Source: Prostheceraeus crozeri
Lineage: Eukaryota; Platyhelminthes; Polycladida; Euryleptidae
Direction: 5' to 3'
Length of the DNA: 64,000 bases
NCBI GenBank assembly: GCA_907163375.1
Contig: CAJQUW010006363.1
Span: forward strand, 761,501 to 825,500
Shown: one piece after another, positions 12,801-24,300 of the stretch
How the letters are laid out: each line of letters starts with the position of its first letter
How positions within the stretch are numbered: the first letter of the stretch is position 1
Notes under the pieces: generated by a model
What the model saw: the letters and a program-made list of their open reading frames with translations, nothing else
Told to the model about the DNA's origin: nothing
Database searches by the model: none
Program-made: the position numbers and the translations under genes

Positions 12801-15800
12801 TGCCACTTATACATGTAGACCACATATCGAAGATGCCTGATCGCAGATATCCAGAGTCACAGCAGAGTCATGAATGAAGCTCAATAAAAAATTGGAAAAT
12901 TTGATTATTTCAGAAGAAAATGACACATCTTCTACGAACATTGACCCGTCGCCATCGGAGGCCGGTTCGAAAGGTTCGTGAGAACATCAAGAGTGTATTG
13001 GTCGGGGCAGGTGATTCCAAAGCTGCGTTGTACGAACAAAAAAAGTTTCGAGCGACTTCCTGAACGTGTGCCTTCTCAACTCACATGATAATACGTGAGT
13101 GCATTAGTTCTACGTGTGTTTCATCCTAGGTTTGGTATGAGAGCTGCTTCAACTGAAAAAGTATCCGGATATTTGTGAGGCTTCGGCCCACAGATGGCAA
13201 CAGCACTCCAGTCATGAACGGATATTTAACTTGTGAAGATAGCAGGCAATATGTGCTAAAAGATCACTGCAGGTACGATGAAGGCTAACAATGCGCGGAG
13301 CTGCCTCAATACTGGTGAACTGGTTCTAAAATTTCCATGACAAATCGTTGGTTGTCACTAATTCAAAGAGGGATATTGCCTGAGAACTGAATGCTGGTCA
13401 TCATCTCCTTTAAATCATGAGTGCTGATTATTCACGACTGACTTAAACTGACAGCAAAACTGATTAGATAATGGAAATTATGAAGGCACATGGCTTGTGC
13501 TTGGATTTTATCATATTCATGAACTATTCATGACGAAAAGCAATACCAACAAATTAAAGATGTTTGTAAGCGTTAATTCCCTAAAGGATATTGAATCCTA
13601 GGTTACATCTTCTTCAATGAAACAGTGATGCGAAATGCAGTATTGGTCGTCATCTGAGTCCGAGAAAAGCGATGATAGAAAACAGAAAGCAGCGTTAAAT
13701 TTGAAATATGTAACCCGAGCAGCCCAGATGATCTGAACACCACTAACTACTTTTATATTTTGGCTATATCTATTGCTAAGTTCTAGACATGCTGTGGAGA
13801 ACAAGGGGATATCCAAGCATCTCCTCAAACCCCAAGGCCGCCAGACCATCCGCTGCCAACGGAAATTCGACATCAAGGCACTGCAAGTAAGTGGAGGACG
13901 GATGGTATTCAGCATCCCTTAAAGCCGCATTTTGTTGGGTAGCAACTGCTTTAGTGGGTAATAACTTTTCACGTGGTGGATACACCTGTTGACGTTTGAT
14001 GATCATATTATAGGATGATTAGAAAGTGAAGAAACTCACTGTGTCTAGATAAGGAACAATGAATCGTCCGTTGACTTTCAGCAGTTTGCACAGAGACTTA
14101 TACTCCTCTGTATCCGTTATTCCAGCACCACAGTAGATTAGATCGTATTGACGTGACGAGGGACAGATGGTGAAAAAGTTACCATCGTAGAATTCCGGAA
14201 CACTGAATGAGGAGTAATACGCTTCAGGAGAGGACTTCCTGAATTCCTGCAAGGAAAGAGTCGAATGAACTGAATTTTACTTTAAATTCTAAACAAACTG
14301 GTGAGATGAGATTTAATAAATTCAAGCCAATGATATTTCGCTTCATTATTAACATCAGTGAGCATGATTATCTTAACTTCATCCTAACTCAGTCTTGCCC
14401 AAACATCAATGAACCTACAATAAATGATATTGCAAGTATCGGTGATGCGATGTGAATCCGCGACTATGGAGTGACAGCCCGTATGGAAATCATTCAAGCG
14501 GACGTCAATGAGATCAGAGGATACCCTGATTTTTTATTTGAATTGTGAATTTCTTATGAACTAAGTATAGCATGTGCAACTCACTGCTTCCTTCATATGA
14601 ACGGACAAGCGTTGCCGATAAGACATGAACATGCAGGCTGTGTCGAAAGATAAATTCAAATAATTTTAGATAAGTTTATATTTTGCATCTTGTTGACAGC
14701 AAGCCACTATTGTGAATCAACAAAGCGAAAGTGATTGCATTATAGTTCTTTTAATAATTCAGATTACATTCACAAAGTCAATTATATACTGCACATATTA
14801 TGTGCTTGAAGTTGACTAGAATGGAAATTGATTTTAAATCGCAGCATCAGTGATTTATGAAAACCTTAGAATTACACCCAATGATTCAATCATTGACAAG
14901 TGTATCTGAGTGAAAATAGGGGTGATTTCTACGTCGCTATGGTAGATTTCATTTATCCTCCATTCCTGAGGTTTTCGTCACCAATTTCTATGATAAATGC
15001 AAGGACATGTATGTTCTTACGATAGCCCAGCGCCGCAAGAATGAAGACAACTTCAATTGCCTAGATACAGTAAAAATTGCTTGCAGAGATTCAGATCTGA
15101 AGATTTTGTGGGTTTATCGCTGTGCTTCACTCAACAAATGCGTGCAAGTGTTGCATTAAGAAGCTCTACACAGGTAATAACTTCAGACAACTTCTATGCC
15201 TAGCAAAACAAGTCCAGCCATACCCGAACTTCTGGCAGTAATATGACTCCATAAAATGAAGACTAAGTGAGACAAGAGCAAGTTATATTTCATAGTTGAC
15301 TCATGCTTCGCAGTTAATGGAAAATAAATATATAGAATACATTATCATATTTTGGAAGTTCACATATCATCGCTATTAGCCAGATAAATAATACCTTGTC
15401 TTACATTTAGCTTGAATGAGCCATATTTGAGGAATTCCTCTCAATGTGTGGGAATTTTGAGGAATTCAGGATATTGAAAAATATTTGATGAATATGAGGA
15501 GTGATCATAGGCCAGTATTGTTTACACTGTTTGTAGAATTACTAACATTCGTCACATTTTGACTAGTTTCACAGCAAATTTACGTAGGCCTATTATAATC
15601 TTGAGTAATTAGACTCATTTTACCGCCGTGGATGAAACCGAATGAGCATTTAATATGTCAAGTAATAAGAATTACGAAGCACGTGATGTTGACTAATAGA
15701 CATATTATTACATAGACCTTTCTCTGCTTCATTATTCAATTGCATGTTTACAAAATTATCATGCTATGTAAACCATGGCAAACATGTCTTCATATATCCC

Positions 15801-18800
15801 TTATACATACTTGCACTTATGAAATGTATCAGAATCATTATATCGGTCATTATTTCGTCTTTTCAATAGACACACCAACTTTCCAAGGTTTATTGGATTC
15901 TTTGATCAAATCAAACACATGTGTCCAATCCGGTAAATCAGAGAAATTCTGCTGTAAGGCTTGAATAATGACCTGAGCAGCTTTAGAGTTTGAGTTGAAA
16001 ACAGTTGTGTTATTATTAGTTGGAGTTAAGACTTTCCATACATCATTTGGTTTTCCCCGCAATCTTTGAATCCAAGCCTTTTTTGCGATTTCGATCTCTT
16101 CTCGGACTTTGTTTCGATAATGGCAGCATTTCGTGAAATTATGTTCCCGATGAGCATCGTAACGACGATTGATCAGCAACTACAATTTTGGTGTGAACCA
16201 TGGCTTTTCTAGACCACTCATCTTAACATACTGGAAAAACAGTTGTCTCTTCGATGCAGATTATGTATTCTTGCCGAATTTTCGACAAGTCTGTCATCTT
16301 TCAGGGCAAACGACACAATGTAACTTCAATGTCCAGCAATACGCGCAAACTACAATTGAACACTCTTCATGACAGAACGGAATTTGGCTACACTTACACC
16401 ATTAATAAAATCGTGCCATACATCCATAAAACAAAAGGGTTAACAGCAAAAGTGACTAAATGAAACCAGAACTCAAGAAATACACATGCAACTGACAGAA
16501 AGCATCATAAAATAAATTACTAATAATTTCAAAACAAATAAAATAATGCTGAAAAAAACAAAAGAATGAAGCCCTTACATAAAATTAAAACAATTACAAA
16601 AATAATAAAAGGAATTAGTTAAAATTAACCTTAAATTGATTGTAGCTGAAAAGCAAGGGTAAAATGCTTAACTGAAATGCAGATGAAATAATAAGTACCA
16701 TACACTGAAAACTGAAAATGAAATATATATATACAAATAAAATGCTGAAACAACGAAATAAACATAATAAATAAAATCTTAGATAAATAACAACATTACA
16801 AATGAATATAAATATATGCACATTTACCTGTAAATACATAAAAATTGAAAGAAAAGAAGAAAAATATAAATAAATAATTAAATAAATAGATAAAAAAATT
16901 AAATTATACAGAAAATTCGGCAAGAATACATAATCTGCATCGAAGAGACAACTGTTTTTCCTATGAATCACCGATGCACAATCAAGCTATTTTCAATTAC
17001 TTAACATAGTGATACGGAACAGTTTTAAGAGCTTCCTGGATGCACTTATAAAATATGGCACATTATTCGTCTATAGAGACTTCAGATCCATAAAACAAAG
17101 TCCCAAAGTCCAGGGTAACATAGCAAGGACTCTTTTGAAATGTTCTACATGAGACCTTCTGAAATCGTTGACTTTACAAAATTATGATTTGTCTTTCGTA
17201 TCACATTTGTCGTTCGTGTGTGGAATCGTAAAAGGCTTTAAAAGAACAACACAATGATCTGAATTTCCGATTGGGGGTTCAATCGATAAGGGTGACAGAG
17301 TATCTGCTGCGGCATTACTAGGCCTACTATTATTACATGCATAATACCATGAAAATAGAAATTCACTTATTAAGATTTTATCAAGGATAGAAGTCTTTAG
17401 CGTAGGCTTGTTCACCAGCTGCACCAAATGCAAGGGCTGCTCTAATTCTACAGTGCATAGAATCTCCAGCAATTATCACATTTGAAAAGGAAGAATCATC
17501 ACAAAAATTCAACAAAAAAGCAACCACATTTTGGCATTGAAGGGCATTTAAATCTGGAGGAACATACAAAATAATAACCAGGATGCTTTCTTATGTGAGT
17601 GTGAAACTCAAACAATCAACAAAAGGTGGATGATTGTCCATCTGATGGGTGATGAAATATAGCAAATTGTGCAAATATACGCACATACCTCCACCACGTC
17701 TGCCATCTTGACGGTCATGACAGTACAAAGAATACATACAAGCAGGGTTTTTTTAAGGTTTCGTTTACCCGCCCACTCCCAAATTCTACCCGCCAATCTA
17801 AAACAAAGCAAAACAAGGCTTGTAGATCTTTCTTTCAATTTCCTTTCCAGCTGTAAAAAGAAAGCGGAAACAAAGTTGCATCTTTTGAATATTCAGCAAA
17901 TTAGAAGTGGTGGTACAATATAAGCCTACATGACGTACATGCACTAAAATGTGCACAGCAACAATTGCTGGATAAGATGGAGAGGAACAGTGGAAAATTG
18001 TCTCTTGAACTTGCAGTAAAAACATATATGATAAATGCATAATACACTACATGATTTCACAGTGAATATGGCAAACTGCAATTTATATAAAGACAAATTG
18101 CGTTTGCAACGTCATTCCTCATCGACAAGAGCCTATTGATGATCAACGAAACAGTGCCGCATATCAATGAGAAGTGAAGTTAAAGAATGTAAATAACCGT
18201 TGATAAGCGATGAATGTGTTATTTGCACTGCAAAAGTCTGCAAATTGCTTAGTTAAGACATGGATGATGAAAAGTTGTGTTACAATTATTACTTAAAAAT
18301 TGAATATGCCTAGTTTCTCTTTAACGATCGAAATTCATTGTCAACTACGTATAGGGGACATACATACATGTACTGTACAGTTGTACACCTCCATAACTTT
18401 CAGTGATGCAAATTCTATAAATGAAGTAAGCTATGTGAGACAAGAAAGCACCACTGCGAATGTATTTCTTCATTCGCAACCAGTAAAATTTATTTTGGCA
18501 TGGTCCACTACATGACTACATAGTATTTCCGTTTTGATAACTTCCTACTTTTAAATGCGTGTGAGTGAATGAAAGCTTTTGTACTTGTTAACTTGACGAT
18601 GGTTGCGAATCGCATAATCGAACATAAATAGGTTTCGTATAGATTATCCACACCTGAAATAGGGTTGGGTTTAATAATTTTTAAATTCGAATTATTCGCC
18701 TCATGTGAAAAACAACAGTGACTGACATGGACAGTGGTCCGAGTTGACATCCGAAATTTACCCGCCCATTTGAAATTTTTACCCGCCCAAATCGGGCGCG

Positions 18801-21800
18801 TATATCGCCTTAAAAAAACCCTGCATACAAGTACAAAGTTGAAGTTCAGTGTCAGATATGTATTCCGTTAGCGAAGTCTCACAAATAGCAATAACATCAG
18901 GTTTGCTTGTAGCAGCTAAAAGAGATAACTCATCAAATTTAGGGCGTATGGATTTCAGTATTAATTAACAACAGAGACGGCACGATTACATGGTGACCGC
19001 GTAAAAGCCCTCATTGAAAATTTTTGAGTTCTTGTCTTGTTCTGATTGAATTTCTGTATATAACCCCATCTTCTCCAGATTCCTTTCGCTGTTTGAGTTT
19101 ATGGCGCAATGCCTTGTATTGCTTCCGCTGCAGTAGTGTTAAGTCGTTGTTGATATAGACTTTTGAATATTTGTCGAATCACTTTAAAAATTTTGCTTTG
19201 CTCATTACAGAAGCTTTTGTTTCAGTGGTATCAAACCGTACACATAGTGACCTTGAGCTGCTGGGTTTCATCTTGCCAATACGACGAAATGCTTCAACTG
19301 ATTCCGGTTCGATTTCCAATTCTTTCAATAAATTGTGTAAATTGGATTCATCAGTCTCCTTTCTTTCAGCCAGACTTCCCGCACTGCTCTCCCTCAAACC
19401 AGAAATTATGACATTCTGTTTCTTGGCAAAACGTGATTGAGTCTCATTCATGTTCATATCAGCAAAATCTCTATTGTCTATCTTCATCACATCAATCTGA
19501 GTTTGAAGAGAGTCACAAGTAGTCCTTAACGCTTTTTGTTCTTCCACCAATACAGAGATTGTTGAATCAATGTGTCTGAGAAATGCCGAATATTTTGCAT
19601 CCATAATATTCTCAATGTCGGCTTTCGAGACAGGTGTACTTTTTCGTTGGTCCATGGATTCGTCATAAAAAGTAACAGCAACAGCATCCTAAGTGCTTCT
19701 CACATTTGTTCTTTCGTCAGCTTGCCGATCTGGGTTGCTGACATGCGCCTTACTGCTTCAAATGTCAGGGGTTTTTAATTCCTTCCTTTGAAGACATTTT
19801 GCCAGCTCTAAAATAAAATGGTTACGCGGACTCGAACCACAGAATTTAGATTTATGAACCTTGACAAAACTCATCAGACCACCGCAACAATTACTTGTTC
19901 AAATAGCACGAAAATTCTTGTTACAATGCAAGTGACGTCACAAAACTGATCGATAATCGTGAAAAGTTGTGGTAGGTAGCGTTTCTGAACAGCACGTTGA
20001 TCAGCTGATTTACAAGTGACTTTGGGTTTGAAAGTCTAAATATAGCACAGAATGGAATTTCACTGATGTGAATGCGGAGACGAAACGCCGATAGATCACG
20101 CCGACGAACAGATGTCAGACACAAAGCGATGACCACAAAAAACAGCCCAAAATAGGAGAAAATCCATCCAGCGAAGGTAGCAAACCACTCGAGGTGAAAG
20201 AAAACTCCACGAGTCAGAATGGTACAAAATTTCCACCAACTTGACAGTAATACACTACGATACAGCACAAAAGACCAAATACCATCAGAGATAAGACCAC
20301 AGCAGACCGCTCGTCAAAGTGACTACAGCAGGCTATAGCAAAGTGGCTACAGCAGATTTTCGCAATTGTGGCGGCCAATTTGAATTATGAGATCATTATT
20401 TGACATGTATATAACTTATTGGTATGAAACTAGTCTCAAATGAAAGAAAATGGTCGATTTCATATCTGCTCGCAATACATTATTGGGCCTTAAAATCATT
20501 CATTTTCGAGATATAGCCTATTTTTATAATCATGGCGGCCATTTTGAAAGATGACATCATAATTTGGCAATAGCTCAGATGATTTTGGTGACTGACATAC
20601 ATGGCATCCATGACATCTGTGACATATATGCATTCCAAAAATACAGGTCCTTAAGGGCTCGTATATTTCTTCGTTTAATGGCCGTTCCCGCCGGGTGTGC
20701 GCTGCTATGAGAAAGTCAACTTACCTCGACCATTTTTCTTGCATGATTTAGCACATGTGTTTTAACTTCCACGCCATGATTAGTACCATTCGGACCAATC
20801 AGCAGGCCGACAATACAGCTGAGATAACCAGTACCACTTCCGAGATTTAGAAATGACTGTCCAGATTGAGGATCCAAGTGTGTAAGAACTGTAGCATATA
20901 TTGAGGGTGCTGACATATGAAGATCATCAACCCTCCAAGCTGTGTCGTAATAAGCATTTACCCTTTCTGATAACGGCATGAAATTTGCTCGATCAACCAT
21001 CCTGCAAATAATGATGCTCATGATATGGGCGCAAATGATGAAGTAGGCCAAATAAGGCAGATTAATTAAAAAAACTTTTTCTGTTAGCTGTAATCGGTTT
21101 TTCTATTCACTTGTACCCAATTTGCATCATGAGCATACTCAGATCGCTACACTTACACCTCAATGACCTATACTTTGATACGTGAAATTAAATTATCCTG
21201 TTTTGAATTCTATACTGAAACATACATTAAAAATAACCTTCTGGCTTGGTTCTCATCGATTGATGATTTTTAGCGCATAGGGTACATATCACTAAAGCAT
21301 CACGGTGGTTCTCAAGGTTGGCCATGTGGCCCTTTCGAAAGTACGCTACAGATCTTTGGAGGTGCATTTGATAAATTAGGGTAAAACAAAAGTCAGTACT
21401 TGAAATGAGACGGCTAGTATTTGATCAGAATTTATTTGGCAATTGATTTGAATCATCTGCGTCAAATATCGTTGAGCCTTACGTCACTATTATAATGGAT
21501 ATAAACTGATAAAATGCACCAAGACCTAGGGACTCATTAAGACTCAAATACTTTGTTGCATTTGCTTACACAGTATAATTACTAGCTATATTCTTACTGA
21601 AATGTTACTTATCTAAGAAAGAAAACATTTTTCGTTGCATTACTTTCCTTTTTATAAAGTTACACTTTTCAAGTTTAATTAAGCAGTGTGTTTTTAGCAT
21701 ATACTGTGGCAAAAAGGTACAAATAGATTTCACATATTTAATGTTTGCTAGGGTTTTAGAATTTTTCGAGTTGATCATAAGAACTGCATATAAAACTTCC

Positions 21801-23621
21801 ACATAAGCCCTACGTTTCTGGTAGAGACTTCTCTTAAAACAAAAGATCGCTAACTTCACAATCTTCTGTTTCAACGAAGCCTATAACAGAAAATAATCAC
21901 GTCACTGAAATGAAAGTTCTTGAATGAATGCGAACAATCCTCTCCCGGAATATGGTATTTCAAGCGGATAGAATTAGGGCAAGATTACCACCCTCGGAAC
22001 TTCACAAATCTCGCTGATGGTATGATACATGCATGTACAAAATGATCAGCCAAATCGTGCCTGGGTTGACGACGGGGTGTAGCCACAAAAAAGACTGAGA
22101 TAAAATTATGACTGGGACCTTGAAGCCTCTTTTTCCAATGGCAGCAGTCTTTAATTCAAAATCTGACCGGAAAATGCTGTTTGTGTATCTCTGTAGGGTC
22201 GTCTCTCCGCCACCCGAATTTTAAAGAGAAACTTTTAATATAAAGAGTTTTCATTATAGCGCATGTCGATCGATTCAAATGAGAAACATCATAAGTCTAC
22301 GAAGTGGTGCATGGCCATTTGCGCCTTCTCAAATCTTCTTAAGAAACTGCATTTGGTTATTAAATCTAAATTGAAATTATTGCTCCTCAAATGTCTTCAT
22401 TATCGACTTTACATATAAATTATATCTTCTCATCGACTTTCAAACAAGGGATGAAAAAATTTTGAGTTGACTAATTTTCTTTCTTGCGTGATTACACAAT
22501 CAATTTCATTGATCGAGTGGTCAGTGCACAAACCGAATCTCCATATGGTACCAAGCCTTAGCTTGGTATCGGTAAACGCACCATGACTTAAAACAAGACC
22601 CGTCAAAGAGTTTATAAACTCATTGGATCGAGTCAACACCAATCCAGATGCGGGGAAAGGCTCTAATACTGACTATTTGAAACGTAGTTGTAACTACACC
22701 ACGAACGAACACAGTGAATTGATCACGGTCCGGGTTAACAGCGGCCGCGTCTCGGACTGGCTAGTATAATCTTCAAAAGAAAAATATGCAAGTGACCTGC
22801 ATTGATGCAAAAAGATCCAATGCACAAAGATGCATTGGAACTTGGAATGAAATATGAACTTCTTTCATCGTGTGGAAACTGAATTATATACGACAACGAA
22901 ACAGAACTATGTAAGTACAGTTTTAACATAACAGAAATGAAATTGCTAAGAAATGTCTGTTACTGCTTCAGTATAGTATCAGCCTTGAATGTTAACTAAC
23001 TCAAATCCAATACTTACTGAAGTTGCGAAGCAATTGAATTGATTTTATGAATAATTTCCTTATCCGTTAATTTTAACAAAATATATAGCGTCCTCAATGA
23101 GAAGTGCCTCTGTGACGGAGTGAACGACTGAGAGTTGGTTCAAGAGAAGTTCAAGTTTTAAGTTTGCATTTCTCTAACTTTAACCAGCGAGGAACTCATG
23201 CCTCATGTGTACCCAAAGGCTCCTTCATGCATCAAACAAGCGAATCAATTTGCCTGAACATGCTGATGATTGACTATATCAAGTAGGTACATTGATTCAA
23301 TGGCTTCAAAGCATTATCATTGATTCCACTGCTTATTAAGCAAAATAAGTAAGTTTTCGGTCATGGTAATGATAAATTTATAACACAGCATCCGTCCCTG
23401 ACCCAGACAAGCATGAATAATGTGTTTCTATAAGTCCTTAGTATGTAGGCCCTAGAAGCATGTAGCTGCTAAATAGCCTTAAATTATGATACTGCAAAAG
23501 CATAATCATCAAATACTTACCTGAATGCCTGCTCAATCCTTTCGCTTTTCAAATGATGTTCTTTAAGAGAATCAATGAGTGCTTCTTGAGTTTCATGGGG
23601 TCGAGAATAGATTTCACCCAT
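6694..23621 (-). CDS. PCMTD1: PCMTD-type methyltransferase-fold protein, 5' four exons (partial)
   Basis: Exons 23521-23621, 20725-21001, 14040-14246 and 6694-6811 join in phase to 234 codons. The protein starts M-G-E-I-Y-S, a myristoylation consensus as in vertebrate PCMTD1/2 (M-G-G-A-V-S). R-I-E-Q-A-F-R, S-A-P-S-I-Y and the SAM-binding loop F-L-N-L-G-S-G-T-G-Y-L-S (residues 84-95) follow, then Y-D-L-I-Y-C-G-A-G (160-168). Vertebrate PCMTD proteins bind S-adenosylmethionine and have been described as cullin-ligase substrate receptors through a C-terminal SOCS-box-like part; that part was not found here. The missing exons may lie between 1 and 6690, where no convincing match was seen, or beyond the window. 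The symbol is by family; PCMTD1 versus PCMTD2 cannot be told. Confidence 0.88.
7198..7320 (-). repeat. tRNA-derived SINE, head truncated
   Basis: Reverse strand: GGTCGAGCCCCGAATGTCAT, GGGCATCCAGACTAAA and GGGGGGAGTAGTGACGC. It lacks box A. Confidence 0.75.
7800..8450 (-). pseudogene. Degraded LINE reverse transcriptase
   Basis: Minus-strand blocks in several frames: N-Y-A-D-D-M-V-L-I (near 8430), K-V-E-A-Q-K-T-K-V-M (8330), C-H-D-W-V-H-E-R-Y-S (8200) and E-R-S-V-L-K-T-A near 7930. This set (ADD motif, then a Cys block with W-V-H, then the thumb) is characteristic of RT pol ends seen in many invertebrate LINEs. Higher GC than the surroundings also marks it. Confidence 0.65.
9262..9428 (-). 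repeat. tRNA-derived SINE
   Basis: Reverse strand: TGGCACAGTGGTTGAGTGAT (box A), GGACATCAGGACTAAAC and GGGGAATAGTGATGC. Diverged, same family. Confidence 0.75.
9429..13597. other. PCMTD intron 3, mostly unassigned
   Basis: No exon or element recognised, except a GC-richer patch at 12940-13400 that reads like eroded coding DNA on the plus strand (S-I-L-V-G-A-G-D-S-K-A-A-L-Y-E-Q-K-K-F-R). Family unknown. Confidence 0.4.
13598..14006 (-). other. Unassigned coding-like stretch next to PCMTD exon 3
   Basis: Two overlapping minus-strand frames (13776-14006, 76 codons; 13598-13915, 105 codons) in a GC-richer patch. The first reads L-P-T-K-A-V-A-T-Q-Q-N-A-A-L-R-D-A then P-L-A-A-D-G-L-A-A-L-G-F-E-E-M-L-G. 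It does not resemble the PCMTD part that should follow exon 3, which was found at 6694-6811. It could be a repeat relic. Confidence 0.25.
14040..14246 (-). CDS. PCMTD1: PCMTD exon 3 (methyltransferase fold)
   Basis: The acceptor is TTCCTTGCAG and the donor ACA|GTGAGT; phase 0 to 0. It encodes Q-Y-D-L-I-Y-C-G-A-G-I-T then L-L-K-V-N-G-R-F-I-V-P, aligned with human Q-Y-D-R-I-Y-C-G-A-G-V-Q...L-L-K-V-G-G-I-L-V-M-P. Confidence 0.94.
16233..16961. mobile_element. Inverted-repeat DNA element in the LINE
   Basis: Ends are exact inverted repeats of about 50 bp (GGAAAAACAGTTGTCTCTTC at the left; the same read inward from the right) continuing through GCAGATTATGTATTCTTGCC. The 729-bp body is A-rich with no gene. 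The LINE coding pattern resumes on both sides. The target duplication is unclear, perhaps TA. Confidence 0.8.
17743..18823. mobile_element. Complete hAT MITE inside the LINE endonuclease
   Basis: The 8-bp duplication CATACAAG lies at 17735-17742 and 18824-18831. The 16-bp perfect inverted ends are CAGGGTTTTTTTAAGG. Subterminal ACCCGCC / GGCGGGT motifs occur near both ends (17767-17798 and 18759-18800). Its 1,081-bp body shows no transposase. It splits the LINE endonuclease, so it is younger than the LINE. Confidence 0.92.
19179..19655 (-). pseudogene. LINE ORF1 relic (158-codon open frame)
   Basis: A coiled-coil stretch (D-S-T-I-S-V-L-V-E-E-Q-K-A-L) is followed by K-K-Q-N-V-I-I-S-G-L-R-E, a block of acidic residues, F-R-R-I-G-K and S-L-C-V-R-F-D-T-T-E-T-K-A, the RRM-like core pattern of CR1/L2-type ORF1 proteins. 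Upstream (to about 19790) M-S-A-T-Q-I-G-K-L-T-K-E-Q is readable in another frame. Confidence 0.8.
19819..19888 (-). pseudogene. tRNA-like pseudogene abutting the LINE 5' end
   Basis: On the minus strand GTTGCGG at the start can pair with CGCGTAAC at the end (one wobble). A good T-arm is present, TGTGG-TTCGAGT-CCGCG. The box B GGTTCGAGTCC is perfect; the D and anticodon arms do not fold well. It sits 20-90 bp upstream of the LINE ORF1 start. Confidence 0.35.
20380..20700. repeat. Probable dispersed repeat in PCMTD intron 2
   Basis: GGCGGCCAATTTGAATTATG and ATGGCGGCCATTTTGAAAGA are repeated about 150 bp apart, each followed by 'gatcat/gacatcat' and related sequence, ending GCCGTTCCCGCCGGGTGTGC. 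Not coding. Such GGCGGCCATTTTG blocks are common in interspersed repeats. Confidence 0.45.
20725..21001 (-). CDS. PCMTD1: PCMTD exon 2 (SAM-binding motif I)
   Basis: The acceptor is ATTTGCAG and the donor GAG|GTAAGT; phase 2 to 0. It encodes Y-D-T-A-W-R-V-D-D-L-H-M-S-A-P-S-I-Y, then L-N-L-G-S-G-T-G-Y-L-S, G-L-L-I-G-P-N-G-T-N-H-G-V-E, in the same order and spacing as PCMTD1. Confidence 0.96.
21002..23520. other. PCMTD intron 1
   Basis: 2.5 kb, AT-rich, no recognised gene or clear element. Confidence 0.6.
23521..23621 (-). CDS. PCMTD1: PCMTD exon 1 (start codon)
   Basis: ATG at 23621 on the minus strand. It encodes M-G-E-I-Y-S-R-P-H-E-T-Q then L-I-D-S-L-K-E and R-I-E-Q-A-F-R, aligned with human L-I-D-N-L-K-E...R-V-E-Q-A-F-R. 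The donor is AG|GTAAGT and it ends in phase 2. Confidence 0.92.
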
Positions 23622-23737
23622 TTTCACAACGAAACTGAAACGTGAAAATTTCATCAAGCCTCATGTCGTCACCTTTACATAAAAAGACAAATAGTAGATG
23701 GGCATCATAAAGTCTAAGCAAACACAAGGACTACGCA

Positions 23738-24300
23738 TTATGTATCATAAGCTGGATGATGAACGTGAAAATCTCCGAACATCTTTATCAAGTTCAAGCG
23801 GATAAATGTGCAATATGCTGAAAAAATTGATGTTGCATCACAGTCAGCTCTTCGCAAATTCAAAATCAAATATATTCGTTTAAGAGCCTTCCTCATCAAA
23901 AAGTCAATGTAGGAAATCCATTTCATGTCACTCGAAATAATACAGCCAAGTATCTTTACAGAAGATACACTGCGCAACAACACATTGTTTGACAAATAGA
24001 CATTTTCAAAGGATATACTTTTACTTGTGACAATGTTCATAACACAACATTTATCATACTTTATACTTAGATCAATAGACTTAGGTCAATATTTTCCCAT
24101 TCAAGAGAAAGTTGATCATCCTCAGACTTTCTTAGAAAATTGAGCAAAGTTATGTCATCCACACACTTAATCATATGGAATTTGAACATGTAGGACTGAG
24201 TGTTTGTGGCCATACAAAACAGAATGAGGCCAACCACACTTCCCTGTGGCACTCCACTTGATACACTGCCCTCCTAAAACAAGTGAAATATATATGTAGA
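23738..24300 (-). pseudogene. CR1-like reverse transcriptase relic
   Basis: Minus-strand pieces: V/M-P-Q-G-S-V-V-G-L-I-L-F and K-C-V-D-D-I-T-L-L (a V-D-D active-site block), then K-I-L-G-C-I-I-S-S-D-M-K-W and R-K-A-L-K-R-I-Y-L-I-L-N-L-R-R-A. Order fits CR1/Jockey-type RT palm to thumb. Frames are broken. It lies just upstream of PCMTD exon 1. Confidence 0.82.

Larger units (their letters stand above)
15850..19800 (-). mobile_element. CR1-like LINE relic, interrupted twice
   Basis: Minus-strand pieces in order: ORF1 (19179-19800), endonuclease start (R-P-K-F-D-E-L-S-L-L-A-A-T-S-K-P-D-V-I near 18960-18832), endonuclease middle (Y-V-P-P-D-L-N-A-L-Q, I-I-A-G-D; L-I-E-P-P-I-G-N-S-D-H-type block at 17250-17290), the EN-RT linker (D-F-R-R-S-H-V-E-H-F-K-R-V near 17140) and K-P-W-F-T-P-K-L ...I-N-R-R-Y-D-A-H-R-E (16210-16130). 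The RT core itself is missing below 15850. Frame changes and stops show it is dead. It is interrupted by a hAT MITE (17743-18823) and an inverted-repeat element (16233-16961). It lies in PCMTD intron 2. Confidence 0.85.
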
